A DNA stretch of 64,000 bases from Lysobacter sp. KIS68-7 (lineage in GTDB: Bacteria; Pseudomonadota; Gammaproteobacteria; Xanthomonadales; Xanthomonadaceae): contig NZ_CP089925.1 in assembly GCF_021284745.1 (NCBI RefSeq), forward strand, positions 1,921,001 through 1,985,000, given 5' to 3'. The position numbers and the translations under genes were made by a program. The notes beneath the pieces are model-generated. The model was not told where the DNA came from. It saw nothing but the letters and a program-made list of their open reading frames with translations, and did not search any database. This document shows, in pieces, positions 34,755 through 43,802 of the stretch (position 1 is its first letter; every line of letters begins with the position of its first letter).

Positions 34755-37283
34755 TCAGCGCCGCATCAGCGAGCGCCCCATCGCCAGCCCGAACCACATG
34801 GCGAAACCGAGCGTCAGGAAGCCGACCGCAAAGCGCAGCGTTTCGCCCTGCGACGTGAAGCTCGCCCATCCCTTGCGGGTGAGGTTGACGATCGACGCGT
34901 AGACGTTGCTGGTCGTCGTTGGCGACGTACTGGGTGTTGCACCCGACGTCGCGCTCGACAGCGTGGTGGTCGTCTTCCCGCGCAAGGGCGGTGGCGGCGA
35001 TTTCGCGCCGTTCTTCTCACGCAGGCAATTCTGGAGCGTGCTGTACTGGATCTGCAGGCCGCTGTTGGTGCTGACGAACGCCACGTCGGGGCAGGCGTCG
35101 TGGTTGAAATCGCCGATCGTGACCGAGTGGGGTTGCGCCTGGTTGCCGATGTTCGCGTACTTCTTGGTTTCGCGATCGAGCGCGTACGTTCCGTCGCTCA
35201 ACTTCGTTTGCTGCATGTAGCCGACGGATTCCCAATTGAAATGGGCGACGAGGAGATCGTCGCGCCCGTCGCGGTTCATGTCGGCGGCGACCAGGGTTTG
35301 GGGCTCATCGTAGGCCGGCCACTCGCCGACATAGGCGAATCCGCCCTCGGGGGTGCGGACCCAGTGGGTCAGCTTGGCGTACGGCGCATTGGCGTCGATG
35401 GACAGGATGATGTCGGGTTGGCCATTGCTGTCGAAGTCGCCGACGACGGGAAAGAATCCGGATTTGTCGGGTCCGCCAGCCGAGTATCGGATCGGCGGAA
35501 GGAAGTTATCGACACCGTCGTGGTAGGCCACCGCGATGCCGCTGTCATCCAGGGCGCTCCATCCGTACAGCATGTCGGGCTTGCCGTCGCCGTTGAAATC
35601 ATGGATCAGGGTGACGCCGCTGTCGGTGACCGGCGCGAATTTCTTCCTGACCAGTCCGCCGGTGCCGTTGCTGTAGTAGATGGCCTGGCTGTAGATCGTG
35701 CCTACGCCCGAACCGCCCGTGCTCAGGACGACCAGCACGTCCATGTTGCCGTCGCCATCCATGTCGGCCTGCTGCAGGTAGAACGCGCCGTTTGCGCCGC
35801 TGATGCCGGTGTAGTGCACCGGCTTCGCCATGCCGGTCGGGCCGCCGAGCATGACGTACAAGCCACTGTAGGCGTCGTTGCCGTAGCCGGTGAACACGAT
35901 ATCGGTGTAACGATCGTGGTTGAGGTCGATCCCCATCACGTCGGTCAACTGGAGATGCAGCACCGGATAGGAGAGCGGATCGGCCAGCGTGCCGTCGGTG
36001 TTCTGGCGGTACACGTGCAGCATCCAGTCGCCGGGATAGGGGTTGGTGGAATCCCAGCTGCCGCCCAGCACGAACAGATCGTCGAGGCCATCGCCGTTCG
36101 CATCGCCCTTGACGACGCCGACGCTGTACTGGTCCATCGACACCAACCGCTGCGGCGTTGCATGGGTGAGCGTGGATGCACCGGCCGGCAGCGACGGCAC
36201 CGTGAACTTGCCGGTGACCTTGCGGATGCGCATGTTGCGGGTGTCCGCGATGTACAAGTTGCCTTGCGCGTCGACAGCGATCCCCTCGGGCTCGTACAGC
36301 TTCGCAAGGCTCGCCGGGCCGCCGTCGCCCGCGAAACCGTGCTGCGAGCCGTATCCCCCATCGTCGAACGTCGTGTCGTTGAAGACGCCGACGACGTGCT
36401 GGATCGCGCCCGATGTGGAGATGAGGGACACCAGGTTCCCCAGGTTGGAGACGAACAGATTGCCGGCGGAGTCCGTGGCCAGCCCAGACGGGTAGAAGCC
36501 CCTGGTGACATTCGCGACGGGGTCGCTGCGGAATCTCGGCCAGCCGCCCATCACGCGCGAGATCATTCCCGTGGTGTCGACCTTGCGAACGGAGTAACCG
36601 TAGCGGTCGGCGATGAAAAGGTTGCCGAAGCGGTCCACGGCAAGGTCGGTGGGGGAGAGCTGGGCCGCCGTCGCCGGGCCGTAGTCGCCCGCTTCGCCCC
36701 AGGTGCCATTGCCAGCGACCGTCGTGATGACCCCGTTGGTGGCGATTTTCCGCACGCGATTGTCGTCGGCGATGTAAGCATTGCCGGCCGCGTCGAATGC
36801 AACGTCCTGGACCAGGGAGACCTTGGCGGACGCCGCTTGGCCCCCATCGCCGGAATAACCGGAAACGCCCGTGCCCGCGACGATCGTGACCACGCCGTTG
36901 GGTGCGATCTTCCCGACCTGCCAACGCATGCTGTACCAGACGTAGCCGAAGCGATCGACGGCGACGGTATCCGAACAGACCGATCCGCTCGTCGCCTGCG
37001 CGCCATTGACGGGCGGTTTGTCGTTGGCGCCATTGCCGGCAAGCGTCGTGATGACGCCCGCAGGCGTCACCTTGCGGATGCGGCATGTCTCGGCGATATA
37101 CAGGTTCCCTGCGGCGTCGAGCGCAATGTCGGTCGGTTCGTTGATCACCGCCAGCTTCGCCGGTCCCCCGTCGTTGGGGCCGCCGGTACCACCGCCCGCG
37201 ATGGTGTCGATCGTCGGCTCCGCGGCCACGGCCGCACCGCATGCCAGGGCGATCGCGAAGATCGCGCACTGTGTCTTTCGCAT
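34755..37283 (-). CDS. Secreted NHL-repeat plus FG-GAP protein with C-terminal membrane anchor
   Basis: Protein of 842 residues. Signal peptide about 1-20 (ending AAVAA). Residues to about 370 are NHL-type repeats with the recurring pattern A-x-D-x-x-GNLYIAD-x-x-x-RIRKV and IAGGG or VAGNG turns. Residues about 370-730 are FG-GAP/VCBS repeats (GDANGDGLDDLFV, DFNGDGKPDMLYG). A Ser/Thr/Pro-rich stretch and one hydrophobic segment (VGFLTLGFAMWFGLAMG) ending RSLMRR follow, a pattern seen in cell-surface sorting tails. Ligand and role are unknown. Confidence 0.82.
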   Translation of the reverse strand: MRKTQCAIFAIALACGAAVAAEPTIDTIAGGGTGGPNDGGPAKLAVINEPTDIALDAAGNLYIAETCRIRKVTPAGVITTLAGNGANDKPPVNGAQATSGSVCSDTVAVDRFGYVWYSMRWQVGKIAPNGVVTIVAGTGVSGYSGDGGQAASAKVSLVQDVAFDAAGNAYIADDNRVRKIATNGVITTVAGNGTWGEAGDYGPATAAQLSPTDLAVDRFGNLFIADRYGYSVRKVDTTGMISRVMGGWPRFRSDPVANVTRGFYPSGLATDSAGNLFVSNLGNLVSLISTSGAIQHVVGVFNDTTFDDGGYGSQHGFAGDGGPASLAKLYEPEGIAVDAQGNLYIADTRNMRIRKVTGKFTVPSLPAGASTLTHATPQRLVSMDQYSVGVVKGDANGDGLDDLFVLGGSWDSTNPYPGDWMLHVYRQNTDGTLADPLSYPVLHLQLTDVMGIDLNHDRYTDIVFTGYGNDAYSGLYVMLGGPTGMAKPVHYTGISGANGAFYLQQADMDGDGNMDVLVVLSTGGSGVGTIYSQAIYYSNGTGGLVRKKFAPVTDSGVTLIHDFNGDGKPDMLYGWSALDDSGIAVAYHDGVDNFLPPIRYSAGGPDKSGFFPVVGDFDSNGQPDIILSIDANAPYAKLTHWVRTPEGGFAYVGEWPAYDEPQTLVAADMNRDGRDDLLVAHFNWESVGYMQQTKLSDGTYALDRETKKYANIGNQAQPHSVTIGDFNHDACPDVAFVSTNSGLQIQYSTLQNCLREKNGAKSPPPPLRGKTTTTLSSATSGATPSTSPTTTSNVYASIVNLTRKGWASFTSQGETLRFAVGFLTLGFAMWFGLAMGRSLMRR

Positions 37284-37441
37284 TCCGTTGTCCCCTGTGC
37301 CGCGGTCCGGCGGCAGGGGCGAACTTTAGCCGACGGAGGTCGGCCGGGACACGTGACTATCGGTCGCGTCGCCATCGACGTCGAGGTTAAGCTCGGTGCA
37401 TCCCAGGCCAGCGGATCGACCTCTTGGAACCCGGAAACCCG

Positions 37442-37846
37442 ATGTCGCATCCGCTGATCTTCCCCATGGCCGCGCAGGTTGCGCTGGCGGCCTGGCTGTA
37501 TGTGCTGCTCACGGTCGTGCGTGCACCCGCGATCTGGGGGATCGGTCGATTGCCGGATGGCGGCAACCCTTGGGCCAGGTTCGAGCCGCGCATCAGCGCC
37601 AACCTGAGGAACCAGTTCGAGTGGCCGCTGTTCTTCTACGTCGCGTGTGTATTGCTGATCATGCGATCGGACACGAGCACTGCGACGCTCGCGCTGGCCT
37701 GGATCTTCGTGATCGGCCGCGTCCTGCATAGCCTCGTGCAAGTGTTGACCACCAATGTCCGCTTGCGCGGCGTGGTGTTCACCATCAACTTCGTGGCGGT
37801 GCTGGGGCTTTGGGCGATTGTGGTCTTCACTGGAACGCCAGAGTAA
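37442..37846 (+). CDS. MAPEG-family membrane protein
   Basis: Protein of 134 residues with four hydrophobic segments (about 6-26, 57-75, 80-98, 107-128). NLRNQFEWPLFFYVACVLL, with the conserved Asn, Glu and Pro, matches bacterial MAPEG proteins (eicosanoid and glutathione metabolism superfamily). Bacterial substrates are largely unknown. ATG 37442 is preferred; the open frame adds six codons. The 3' end overlaps the convergent LysR gene by 20 bases. Confidence 0.83.
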   Translation: MSHPLIFPMAAQVALAAWLYVLLTVVRAPAIWGIGRLPDGGNPWARFEPRISANLRNQFEWPLFFYVACVLLIMRSDTSTATLALAWIFVIGRVLHSLVQVLTTNVRLRGVVFTINFVAVLGLWAIVVFTGTPE

Positions 37847-38666
37847 GCACGCGCAACGCATCGCGCGTTCGCTTGTCGCTGAGGTTGCTGTAGAGCATCA
37901 CGTCCTGCGAGCGAATCGACGGCAGCGACAGCAACGCGCTGACGTCGACCGTGCCCGGAGGCGCGGCGCGCCGCGTCAGCACCGCCACCGCGAGGCCGGC
38001 GGCTGCGGCGGCGCCGAGGATCGCGGCGCCCTTGCCGACGAACACTTCGCGCCATTCGATGCCGGCCCGATCGAGTGCACGCACTGCCTCCGCGCGGATG
38101 CGGCACGACTCGCCTTGCGTCGCCAGCGGCAAGGGCTGGCCGGCGCGCGGTTCCCACCCTGCGGCCGCGAACCACGAGAAGGATTCCGCGAACACGACCT
38201 TGCCGCGCTTGCCGCGATCCTCGGGGCGCAACACCAGCACGGCGTCGAGTTCGCCGGTTTCCTGGGCTTGCATCAGTTCGTTGGTGCCGCCGATACGGAT
38301 CTCGATCAGCAGGCTCGGGTCGTGATCGCGCATGCGCCGCAACAGGAACGGGAGTTCGCTGCCGACCAGTTGCTGGTTGATGCCGATGGCCAGGCGGCGT
38401 TGTTCGGTCTCGAAGGCGGCGGCCGCACGGTCGTGGGACGACACCAACTCGCGGGCGACGTCGAGAAAGGCGAGCCCCTCGACCGACAGGCGCACATGCC
38501 GCGGCGTGCGTTCCAGCAGGCGGCGGCCGAGTTGGTCTTCCAGGCGCCGCAGCTTGAGGCTGACCGCGGACTGGGTGGTGCCCAGTACGTCGGCCGCCTT
38601 GGTGAAACTCTGCAAATCGGCCGCCAGCAGGAACGCGCGGACGGCATCCACGTCCATCGACTTCAT
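37827..38666 (-). CDS. LysR-family transcriptional regulator
   Basis: Regulator of 279 residues. The N-terminal winged helix-turn-helix has FLLAADLQSFTKAADVLG and TTQSAVSLKLRRLEDQLG; the rest is the periplasmic-binding-like effector domain. It is divergent from the lipocalin-like gene, which is its most likely target, with a palindromic box between them. The effector is unknown. Its 3' end overlaps the MAPEG gene. Confidence 0.92.
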   Translation of the reverse strand: MKSMDVDAVRAFLLAADLQSFTKAADVLGTTQSAVSLKLRRLEDQLGRRLLERTPRHVRLSVEGLAFLDVARELVSSHDRAAAAFETEQRRLAIGINQQLVGSELPFLLRRMRDHDPSLLIEIRIGGTNELMQAQETGELDAVLVLRPEDRGKRGKVVFAESFSWFAAAGWEPRAGQPLPLATQGESCRIRAEAVRALDRAGIEWREVFVGKGAAILGAAAAAGLAVAVLTRRAAPPGTVDVSALLSLPSIRSQDVMLYSNLSDKRTRDALRVLTLAFQ

Positions 38667-38705
38667 TCGGATGGATTCGATTTTGAAATGCCAGATATCG
38701 TTTTA

Positions 38706-38726
38706 GATCGGTTTTTCTTATCGATC
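38706..38726. promoter_or_regulatory. Possible LysR operator
   Basis: GATCG (38706-38710) and CGATC (38722-38726) form an inverted repeat with an 11-base AT-rich spacer, the spacing expected for LysR-type boxes. It lies 40 bases from the regulator start and 35 bases from the divergent gene. Confidence 0.5.
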
Positions 38727-38760
38727 AAGTGGCCTAGGGTGCGGGGGTCGATCCACGACC

Positions 38761-39264
38761 ATGAGGACCACCGCGATGAAAATGACCGGCGCACTCTTCG
38801 CAATGCTGGCGGGCCTTGCCGCGCGTGACGCGCAGGCGCCTCGCGTCTTCCCACTGCAAGGCACCTGGACGCTGGTCGCCGCGGACAAGGTCCTGCCGAA
38901 TGGCGAGACCACGCGCGACTACGGCGAGCACCCGAAGGGGAGGCTCGTCGTGGATGCCCAGGGGCGGTATTCGCTGCAGATCTTCAAGTCCGAGCGCATG
39001 CGTTTCGCCAGCGACAGCAAGGCCGATGGCAGCGTCGACGAGTTCAAGTCCGCCGTCATGGGCAGCAGTACCCACTACGGCACGATGACGATCGACGAAC
39101 GGGCTCGGGTGCTCGTGTTCTCGATCGAAGGCTCGTCGTTCCCCAATTGGGAAGGCACGACACAACAGCGCCAGTACACGTTGGAAGGCGCCGAGCTGCG
39201 CTACAAGGTGCCGCCCCGGCCGGATGGGAGCATCCCGGTGTCCGTGTGGCACCGAGCGGATTGA
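38761..39264 (+). CDS. Lipocalin-like exported protein
   Basis: Protein of 167 residues with an N-terminal signal-like segment (about 7-25). LQGTWTLVAADKVLPNGE, YSLQIFKSERMRF and a late YTLEGAELRYKVPP match the lipocalin-like Pfam domain found in small secreted bacterial proteins. Ligand unknown. It is divergent from the LysR gene and ends at a bidirectional terminator. An internal ATG at 38776 (MKMTGAL) is an alternative start. Confidence 0.72.
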   Translation: MRTTAMKMTGALFAMLAGLAARDAQAPRVFPLQGTWTLVAADKVLPNGETTRDYGEHPKGRLVVDAQGRYSLQIFKSERMRFASDSKADGSVDEFKSAVMGSSTHYGTMTIDERARVLVFSIEGSSFPNWEGTTQQRQYTLEGAELRYKVPPRPDGSIPVSVWHRAD

Positions 39265-39271
39265 AAAACAA

Positions 39272-39303
39272 AAAAAGGGCCTGCATTGCTGCAGGCCCTT
39301 TTT
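39272..39303. terminator. Bidirectional intrinsic terminator
   Basis: A 14-bp perfect stem (39272-39285 with 39290-39303), with GGGCCTGCA at its core and a 4-base loop, is flanked by A-run on the left and T-run on the right. It can end both the lipocalin-like transcript and the leftward tRNA transcript. Confidence 0.92.
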
Positions 39304-39311
39304 CATGTTCG

Positions 39312-39387
<76 letters not shown>

Positions 39388-39399
39388 ACGAGGGCGCGC

Positions 39400-39429
39400 A
39401 GTATACGAGCAGGGTGTCGCGGATGCCAA
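39400..39429 (-). promoter_or_regulatory. Sigma-70 promoter of the tRNA gene
   Basis: Read on the minus strand, TTGGCA (39429-39424) and TATACT (39405-39400) each match five of six consensus bases, with an 18-base spacer. Transcription would start a few bases before the tRNA 5' end. Confidence 0.75.
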
Positions 39430-39746
39430 GGGTTGGGGCGCGAATCGCACGGATCGCTGAAAAACGGCGGCCTGCCGCACGCGCTCCTCCCCGAACGCGT
39501 ACGGCAGGCCAGCCGGTGCTGCACACCACGACCAAGTGGGTTGCGCGCCTTGGGGGCTACGCAACCCGATCATGCGCGCCGCCCACGGGCGGCCATATCG
39601 GAATTCTTCTTAAGCGGGAAGATGAACAGGCCTCACCAAGAATAATTCTCGGGCGCCCCCCTCCCGGCCCCCCCATCCGGCTAAAATGCCGCCGCACAAA
39701 GCGCCCGCGCGATGCGGGCGTCGTTGTTTCCAGGGGATCGGCAGTC
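39430..39746 (+). promoter_or_regulatory. Leader region of the exopolysaccharide locus
   Basis: This 317-base stretch has no convincing gene. GAATTCTTCTT (39601-39611) and AAGAATAATTC (39638-39648) form an 11-bp inverted repeat with one mismatch and a 26-base loop. TAAAAT at 39682-39687 is a possible -10 element, without a good -35. It is likely to hold the operon promoter and an operator, but the sequence does not prove either. Confidence 0.4.
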
Positions 39747-40439
39747 GTGTCTCGTTTTCTCAAGTTGGCCGCACGCGCGGCCACGCTCTTCGTTTGCGTC
39801 GGCGTTCTTGCTGGTTGCGCTTCGGGCGGCCATGCGCCGTCCTCGCTCCCCGATGCCGATCCCGTCGCCGCTTCCGTCGGCCGCCCCGAGTACCGCATCG
39901 GTCCCAGCGACCTGCTGGCGGTCACCGTGTTCCAGGTCAAGGACCTGGACCGCGAGGTGCGCGTCAACAACGCCGGCGAGGTCACGCTGCCGCTGATCGG
40001 CAACGTGCCCGCCGTGGGCCGCACGGTGCACGAGTTCGAGACGCAGGTCGCCGCGCGCTACCAGGAACGCTTCCTGCAGGATCCGCAGGTCACGGTCTTC
40101 GTCAAGGAGTTCGCGAGCCAGCGCGTCACCGTCGGCGGCTCCGTCGACAAGCCCGGCATCTTCCCGATCACCTCGCGCATGACGCTGCTCCAGTCGATCG
40201 CGCTGGCCGGTGGCCTCGATGAAGTGGCCAGCACGCACAACGTGTTCGTGTTCCGCACCGCGGGCGGGCAACGCGTGTTCGCACGCTTCGACGTGGCGCA
40301 GATCGAAGCCGGCGCGATGCCGGATCCCGAATTGAGTGGCGAGGACGTGGTCGTCGTCGACACAGCGGGCGGCAAGATCGCCCTCTATAACCTGATCAAG
40401 CTGGCGCCGTTCGTGGCCGTGTGGCGGTCGTACCGATGA
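39747..40439 (+). CDS. Polysaccharide export lipoprotein (GumB/Wza type)
   Basis: Outer-membrane export component of 230 residues with lipobox VLAGC near residue 23. The polysaccharide-export domain contains YRIGPSDLLAVTVFQVKDLD and the SLBB-like part RVTVGGSVDKPGIFPIT. The length is close to Xanthomonas GumB, shorter than E. coli Wza. The start is GTG 39747, with AGGGG upstream; the longer upstream frame runs through the tRNA and is ignored. It overlaps the next gene as ATGA, as in gumB-gumC. Confidence 0.9.
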   Translation: MSRFLKLAARAATLFVCVGVLAGCASGGHAPSSLPDADPVAASVGRPEYRIGPSDLLAVTVFQVKDLDREVRVNNAGEVTLPLIGNVPAVGRTVHEFETQVAARYQERFLQDPQVTVFVKEFASQRVTVGGSVDKPGIFPITSRMTLLQSIALAGGLDEVASTHNVFVFRTAGGQRVFARFDVAQIEAGAMPDPELSGEDVVVVDTAGGKIALYNLIKLAPFVAVWRSYR

Positions 40440-42583
40440 GCGTCGTGAAGATCGAGGCCCCTGCCAGCGTGCAGGACGACAACAACGACAGCATCAACCT
40501 GCTGGAGTACTGGCAGGTCCTGCGCGACCGCCGCTGGATCGTGCTGGGCGTGACCGCGGCGATCACGCTGCTCGCGCTGGCCGTCACCTTGCTGATGACG
40601 CCGATCTATCGCGCGGCCTCGACGCTGCAGATCGAGCGCGACACCATGAAGATCATGGACGTCGAAGGCCTGACGCCCGCCGAGTCGCCGATGGACCGCG
40701 ACTTCTACCAGACGCAGTACGAATTGCTGCACAGCCGCTCGCTCGCGCGCCGCGTGGTGCAGGACCTGCACCTGGAGAAGGCGCCGCTGTTCGCGAAGAC
40801 GCTGGCGTCGGTCGACGCCGAGCTGGAAGGCAAGCAGGCTACGCCCGCCGTGTTGCGCGATGCGCGTGAACGCGCGCTGGTGGAAGAGACGCTGGACGAT
40901 GTGACCATCGAGCCCATCCGCAATTCGCGCCTGGTCCGCGTCAACTTCGATTCGGCCGACCCGGTGCTGTCCGCGAAGATCGCCAATGCGTGGTCGGATG
41001 CCTTCATCGCGAGCAACCTGGAACGCAAGTTCGACGCCTCCTCGTATGCGCGCAAGTATCTCGAAGAGCGCCTGGCGCAGCTGAAGGGCCGCCTCGAGGA
41101 TTCGGAAAAGGCGCTCGTCTCCTTCGCCACCGACGAACAGATCGTCTCGGTGGGCGAGGACAAGCCTTCGCTCAGCGCGCAGAACCTCAGCGAACTCAAC
41201 GCGCAGCTCGCGCAGGCCCAGTCCGCGCGCATCCGTGCGGAAGCCGCGTGGGACCAGGCGCGCGCCGGCGATGGCCTCGGCATGCCGCAGGTCGTGCAGA
41301 GCCCGCTGATCCAGAAGCTGCGCGAATCGCGCTCGCTGCTGGCCGCGCAGTACCAGGAACAAGCGCGCACCTTCAAGGCCGACTACCCCGACATGAAGCG
41401 CCTGGCGGGGCAGATCGCGGAAACCGACCAGCAGATCGCCACTGAAGTCGGCCACATCCGCGAAGCCGTGCGTTCGGAATTCGAAGCCGCGCGCGCGCAG
41501 GAATCGCTGCTGGAAGGCCGCCTGACGGGCCTGAAGAACGACGTGCTCGACCTGCAGGGCCGCAGCATCCGCTACAACATCCTGCGCCGCGAAGCGGAAA
41601 CCAACCGCCAGCTCTACGACGGCCTGCTGCAGCGCTACAAGGAGATCGGCGTCGTCGGCAACGTCGGCGCGAACAACGTGTCGGTCATCGACCGCGCGGA
41701 CGTGCCGGAAAAGAAGCATTCCCCGCGCCTGGTGCTCAACCTCGCGGTCGGCCTGCTGCTCGGCCTGTTCGCCGGCGTGCTCGCCGCCTTCCTGCTGGAG
41801 CACCTGGATCGCCGCGTGCACGCGCCGAAGGAACTGGAAGACGAAGCCGGCGTGCCGGTGCTCGGTGCGATCCCGCGCCTGGCGCCGAACGAAACCGTCG
41901 TCGCCGCCTCGGCCGATACGCGCTCGCCGTTCTCCGAAAGCTATCGTTCGGTGCGCACGGCGCTGCAGTTCTCCACCGAACATGGCCTGCCGCGCAACCT
42001 GCTGATCACCAGCGCGGGCCCGTCGGAAGGCAAGTCGACCACGGCGCTCGAACTGGCGCGCAACATCGCGCAGGCCGGCAAGCGCGTGGTGCTGGTGGAT
42101 GCGGACCTGCGCAAGCCGTCGATCCATCGCACGACGGGCCTGGCGAATGCCAAGGGCTTGTCGAACGTGCTGTCGGGTTCGGCGCAGGCCGCGGACGTGT
42201 TGCAGCGTTCGCTGGATGGCGCCTTCGACATCATGACCTCCGGTCCGCTGCCGCCGAACCCGCCGGAACTGCTGGCGGGCGACGGCATGTCGACGCTGCT
42301 GGCCGAATTGCAGGCGCGCTTCGACGTGATCGTGATCGACGGTCCGCCGGTGCTCGGCCTGGCCGATGCGCCGCTGCTGGCCAACGTGGCGGAAGCGACG
42401 ATCCTGGTCGCCGCTGCCGAACAGACGCGCCGCGATTCCATCCGCCATGCGATCCGTCGCCTGCGCGCATCGCATGCCCACGTGCTGGGCGCGCTGCTCA
42501 CGCGCTTCGACCTGCAGCGCAAGGGCGATGACTACGGCTACGGCGCCTACACCTACTACAGCTACGGCAAGAAGGCGGCGTGA
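40436..42583 (+). CDS. Polysaccharide copolymerase with BY-kinase domain (GumC/Wzc type)
   Basis: Inner-membrane protein of 715 residues. The N-terminal Wzz domain is bounded by membrane helices near residues 32-54 and 430-455, with a long coiled coil between. The cytoplasmic tyrosine-kinase domain has Walker A GPSEGKSTTA, Walker A' VLVDADLRKPS and Walker B VIVIDGPPVL. The tail has five Tyr within 12 residues (YGYGAYTYYSYG), the expected autophosphorylation cluster that controls chain length and export. Xanthomonas GumC lacks a complete kinase domain, so this is closer to Wzc in layout. Confidence 0.93.
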   Translation: MSVVKIEAPASVQDDNNDSINLLEYWQVLRDRRWIVLGVTAAITLLALAVTLLMTPIYRAASTLQIERDTMKIMDVEGLTPAESPMDRDFYQTQYELLHSRSLARRVVQDLHLEKAPLFAKTLASVDAELEGKQATPAVLRDARERALVEETLDDVTIEPIRNSRLVRVNFDSADPVLSAKIANAWSDAFIASNLERKFDASSYARKYLEERLAQLKGRLEDSEKALVSFATDEQIVSVGEDKPSLSAQNLSELNAQLAQAQSARIRAEAAWDQARAGDGLGMPQVVQSPLIQKLRESRSLLAAQYQEQARTFKADYPDMKRLAGQIAETDQQIATEVGHIREAVRSEFEAARAQESLLEGRLTGLKNDVLDLQGRSIRYNILRREAETNRQLYDGLLQRYKEIGVVGNVGANNVSVIDRADVPEKKHSPRLVLNLAVGLLLGLFAGVLAAFLLEHLDRRVHAPKELEDEAGVPVLGAIPRLAPNETVVAASADTRSPFSESYRSVRTALQFSTEHGLPRNLLITSAGPSEGKSTTALELARNIAQAGKRVVLVDADLRKPSIHRTTGLANAKGLSNVLSGSAQAADVLQRSLDGAFDIMTSGPLPPNPPELLAGDGMSTLLAELQARFDVIVIDGPPVLGLADAPLLANVAEATILVAAAEQTRRDSIRHAIRRLRASHAHVLGALLTRFDLQRKGDDYGYGAYTYYSYGKKAA

Positions 42584-43722
42584 TGCGCGGGGTGCGCGCG
42601 GCGATCGCCATCGTCGCGGTGGGGGTCGTGGGTTTCGCGGCCCTCCAGCTCTCGCGCGTGGATACGGACGTGGGGCCGGCGTTGGGCCCCGATCGTGCGA
42701 TGCGACTCGCGGACGTCGGGACTTCGGCGCCTGCCTCTGAACGTGTGGTGCTGGCGCGTGACGTGCTCGCTGCGCGTCCGCTCGACGGGCGTGCGTATCG
42801 CGTGCTCGCCTTGGCGCAGGACAAGCCGCAGCTCCTCGACGTGGCCAACGCACGCTGGCCGCGCGATCCGATGACCCTGGCCTCGCTCACCGACCGCGCG
42901 CTCGCGGCGGGCGACATCGCGGCCGGGCTGACACATTTCGATGCATTGCTGCGCGTCGCCCCCGGCGTGCGCGCCGAGATGCTGCCGCTGCTGCTGCCGC
43001 ATCTGCACGATGCGCGCGTGCGCGAGGCGCTGGTGGATCGCCTGGCGCAGGATCCGCCGTGGCGCCATGCATTCCTGAGGGGGTTGCGCGAGGACACCGC
43101 GTACGCTGCGGACTCGGAGGCCCTGCTTGCGGCACTGGCAACGCGCGTGCCGCCGGATGAGGACGCACTGCGCACGCGGATCGACGTGCTCGACCATGCG
43201 GGGCGCCCTGCCGATGCGCGTCGCGCGTGGCTGGCGTCGGTGCATGCAGCGGAGGCGAACCCCGTCTTCGACGGCGCGTTCGAACACCCGGAGATCCAGG
43301 ACGGTTATGGCTGGCGCCTGGGCGACGTGCCCGGCGTGCTCAGCGAATACGCCACCGATGCCCCCCAAGCGCGGGGGGTGTCGCTCTCGCTCGAATTCGA
43401 GGATCGTGCGATCGCGTCCACTGGCGTGCAGCAAAAGCTCGCGTTGCCGCCGGGACGTTATCGATTGCAGTCGGCCGCCCTGGATCGGGTGGCGAGCGAA
43501 CGACCGTTCGAATGGCGCATCGCCTGCCGTGACGGCGCGCGCATCGCCAGCCTTCCCCTGGCGCGAACCGGGGAGTGGACGACGCAATCGGTGGACTTCG
43601 AAGTCCCGTCGGACTGCGAGGGGCAGACGCTCTTGCTTGCCAATTCGGCCCGCTCGATGGCGGAAAAACGACTGCGTGGTCGACTGCTTGTCGACGACGT
43701 AGGAATTTTTCTCGTCCCGTGA
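42583..43722 (+). CDS. Membrane-anchored protein of unknown function in the polysaccharide locus
   Basis: Protein of 379 residues with one N-terminal membrane segment (about 4-22). The middle is helical and Ala/Leu-rich, in a TPR-like style (about 50-225). The C-terminal part (about 230-379) is beta-rich, like a carbohydrate-binding or jelly-roll domain, with YGWRLGDVPGVLSEY and GRLLVDDVGIFLVP at the end. It overlaps the copolymerase gene by one base (TGATG), so it is surely in the same operon. A periplasmic role in export or polymer processing is a guess. Confidence 0.75.
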   Translation: MRGVRAAIAIVAVGVVGFAALQLSRVDTDVGPALGPDRAMRLADVGTSAPASERVVLARDVLAARPLDGRAYRVLALAQDKPQLLDVANARWPRDPMTLASLTDRALAAGDIAAGLTHFDALLRVAPGVRAEMLPLLLPHLHDARVREALVDRLAQDPPWRHAFLRGLREDTAYAADSEALLAALATRVPPDEDALRTRIDVLDHAGRPADARRAWLASVHAAEANPVFDGAFEHPEIQDGYGWRLGDVPGVLSEYATDAPQARGVSLSLEFEDRAIASTGVQQKLALPPGRYRLQSAALDRVASERPFEWRIACRDGARIASLPLARTGEWTTQSVDFEVPSDCEGQTLLLANSARSMAEKRLRGRLLVDDVGIFLVP

Positions 43723-43727
43723 TGCAT

Positions 43728-43755
43728 TTCACAAACCCGTCACACACGGTAGACT
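43728..43755 (+). promoter_or_regulatory. Possible internal promoter before the 99-residue gene
   Basis: TTCACA (43728-43733) matches five of six -35 bases and TAGACT (43750-43755) four of six -10 bases, with a 16-base spacer. Transcription would begin about 40 bases before ATG 43803. Confidence 0.45.
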
Positions 43756-43802
43756 GTTTCAGTCCGCGCCGAGACTCGGTGCACCCAGGGGAAAAAGGCA
43801 GT

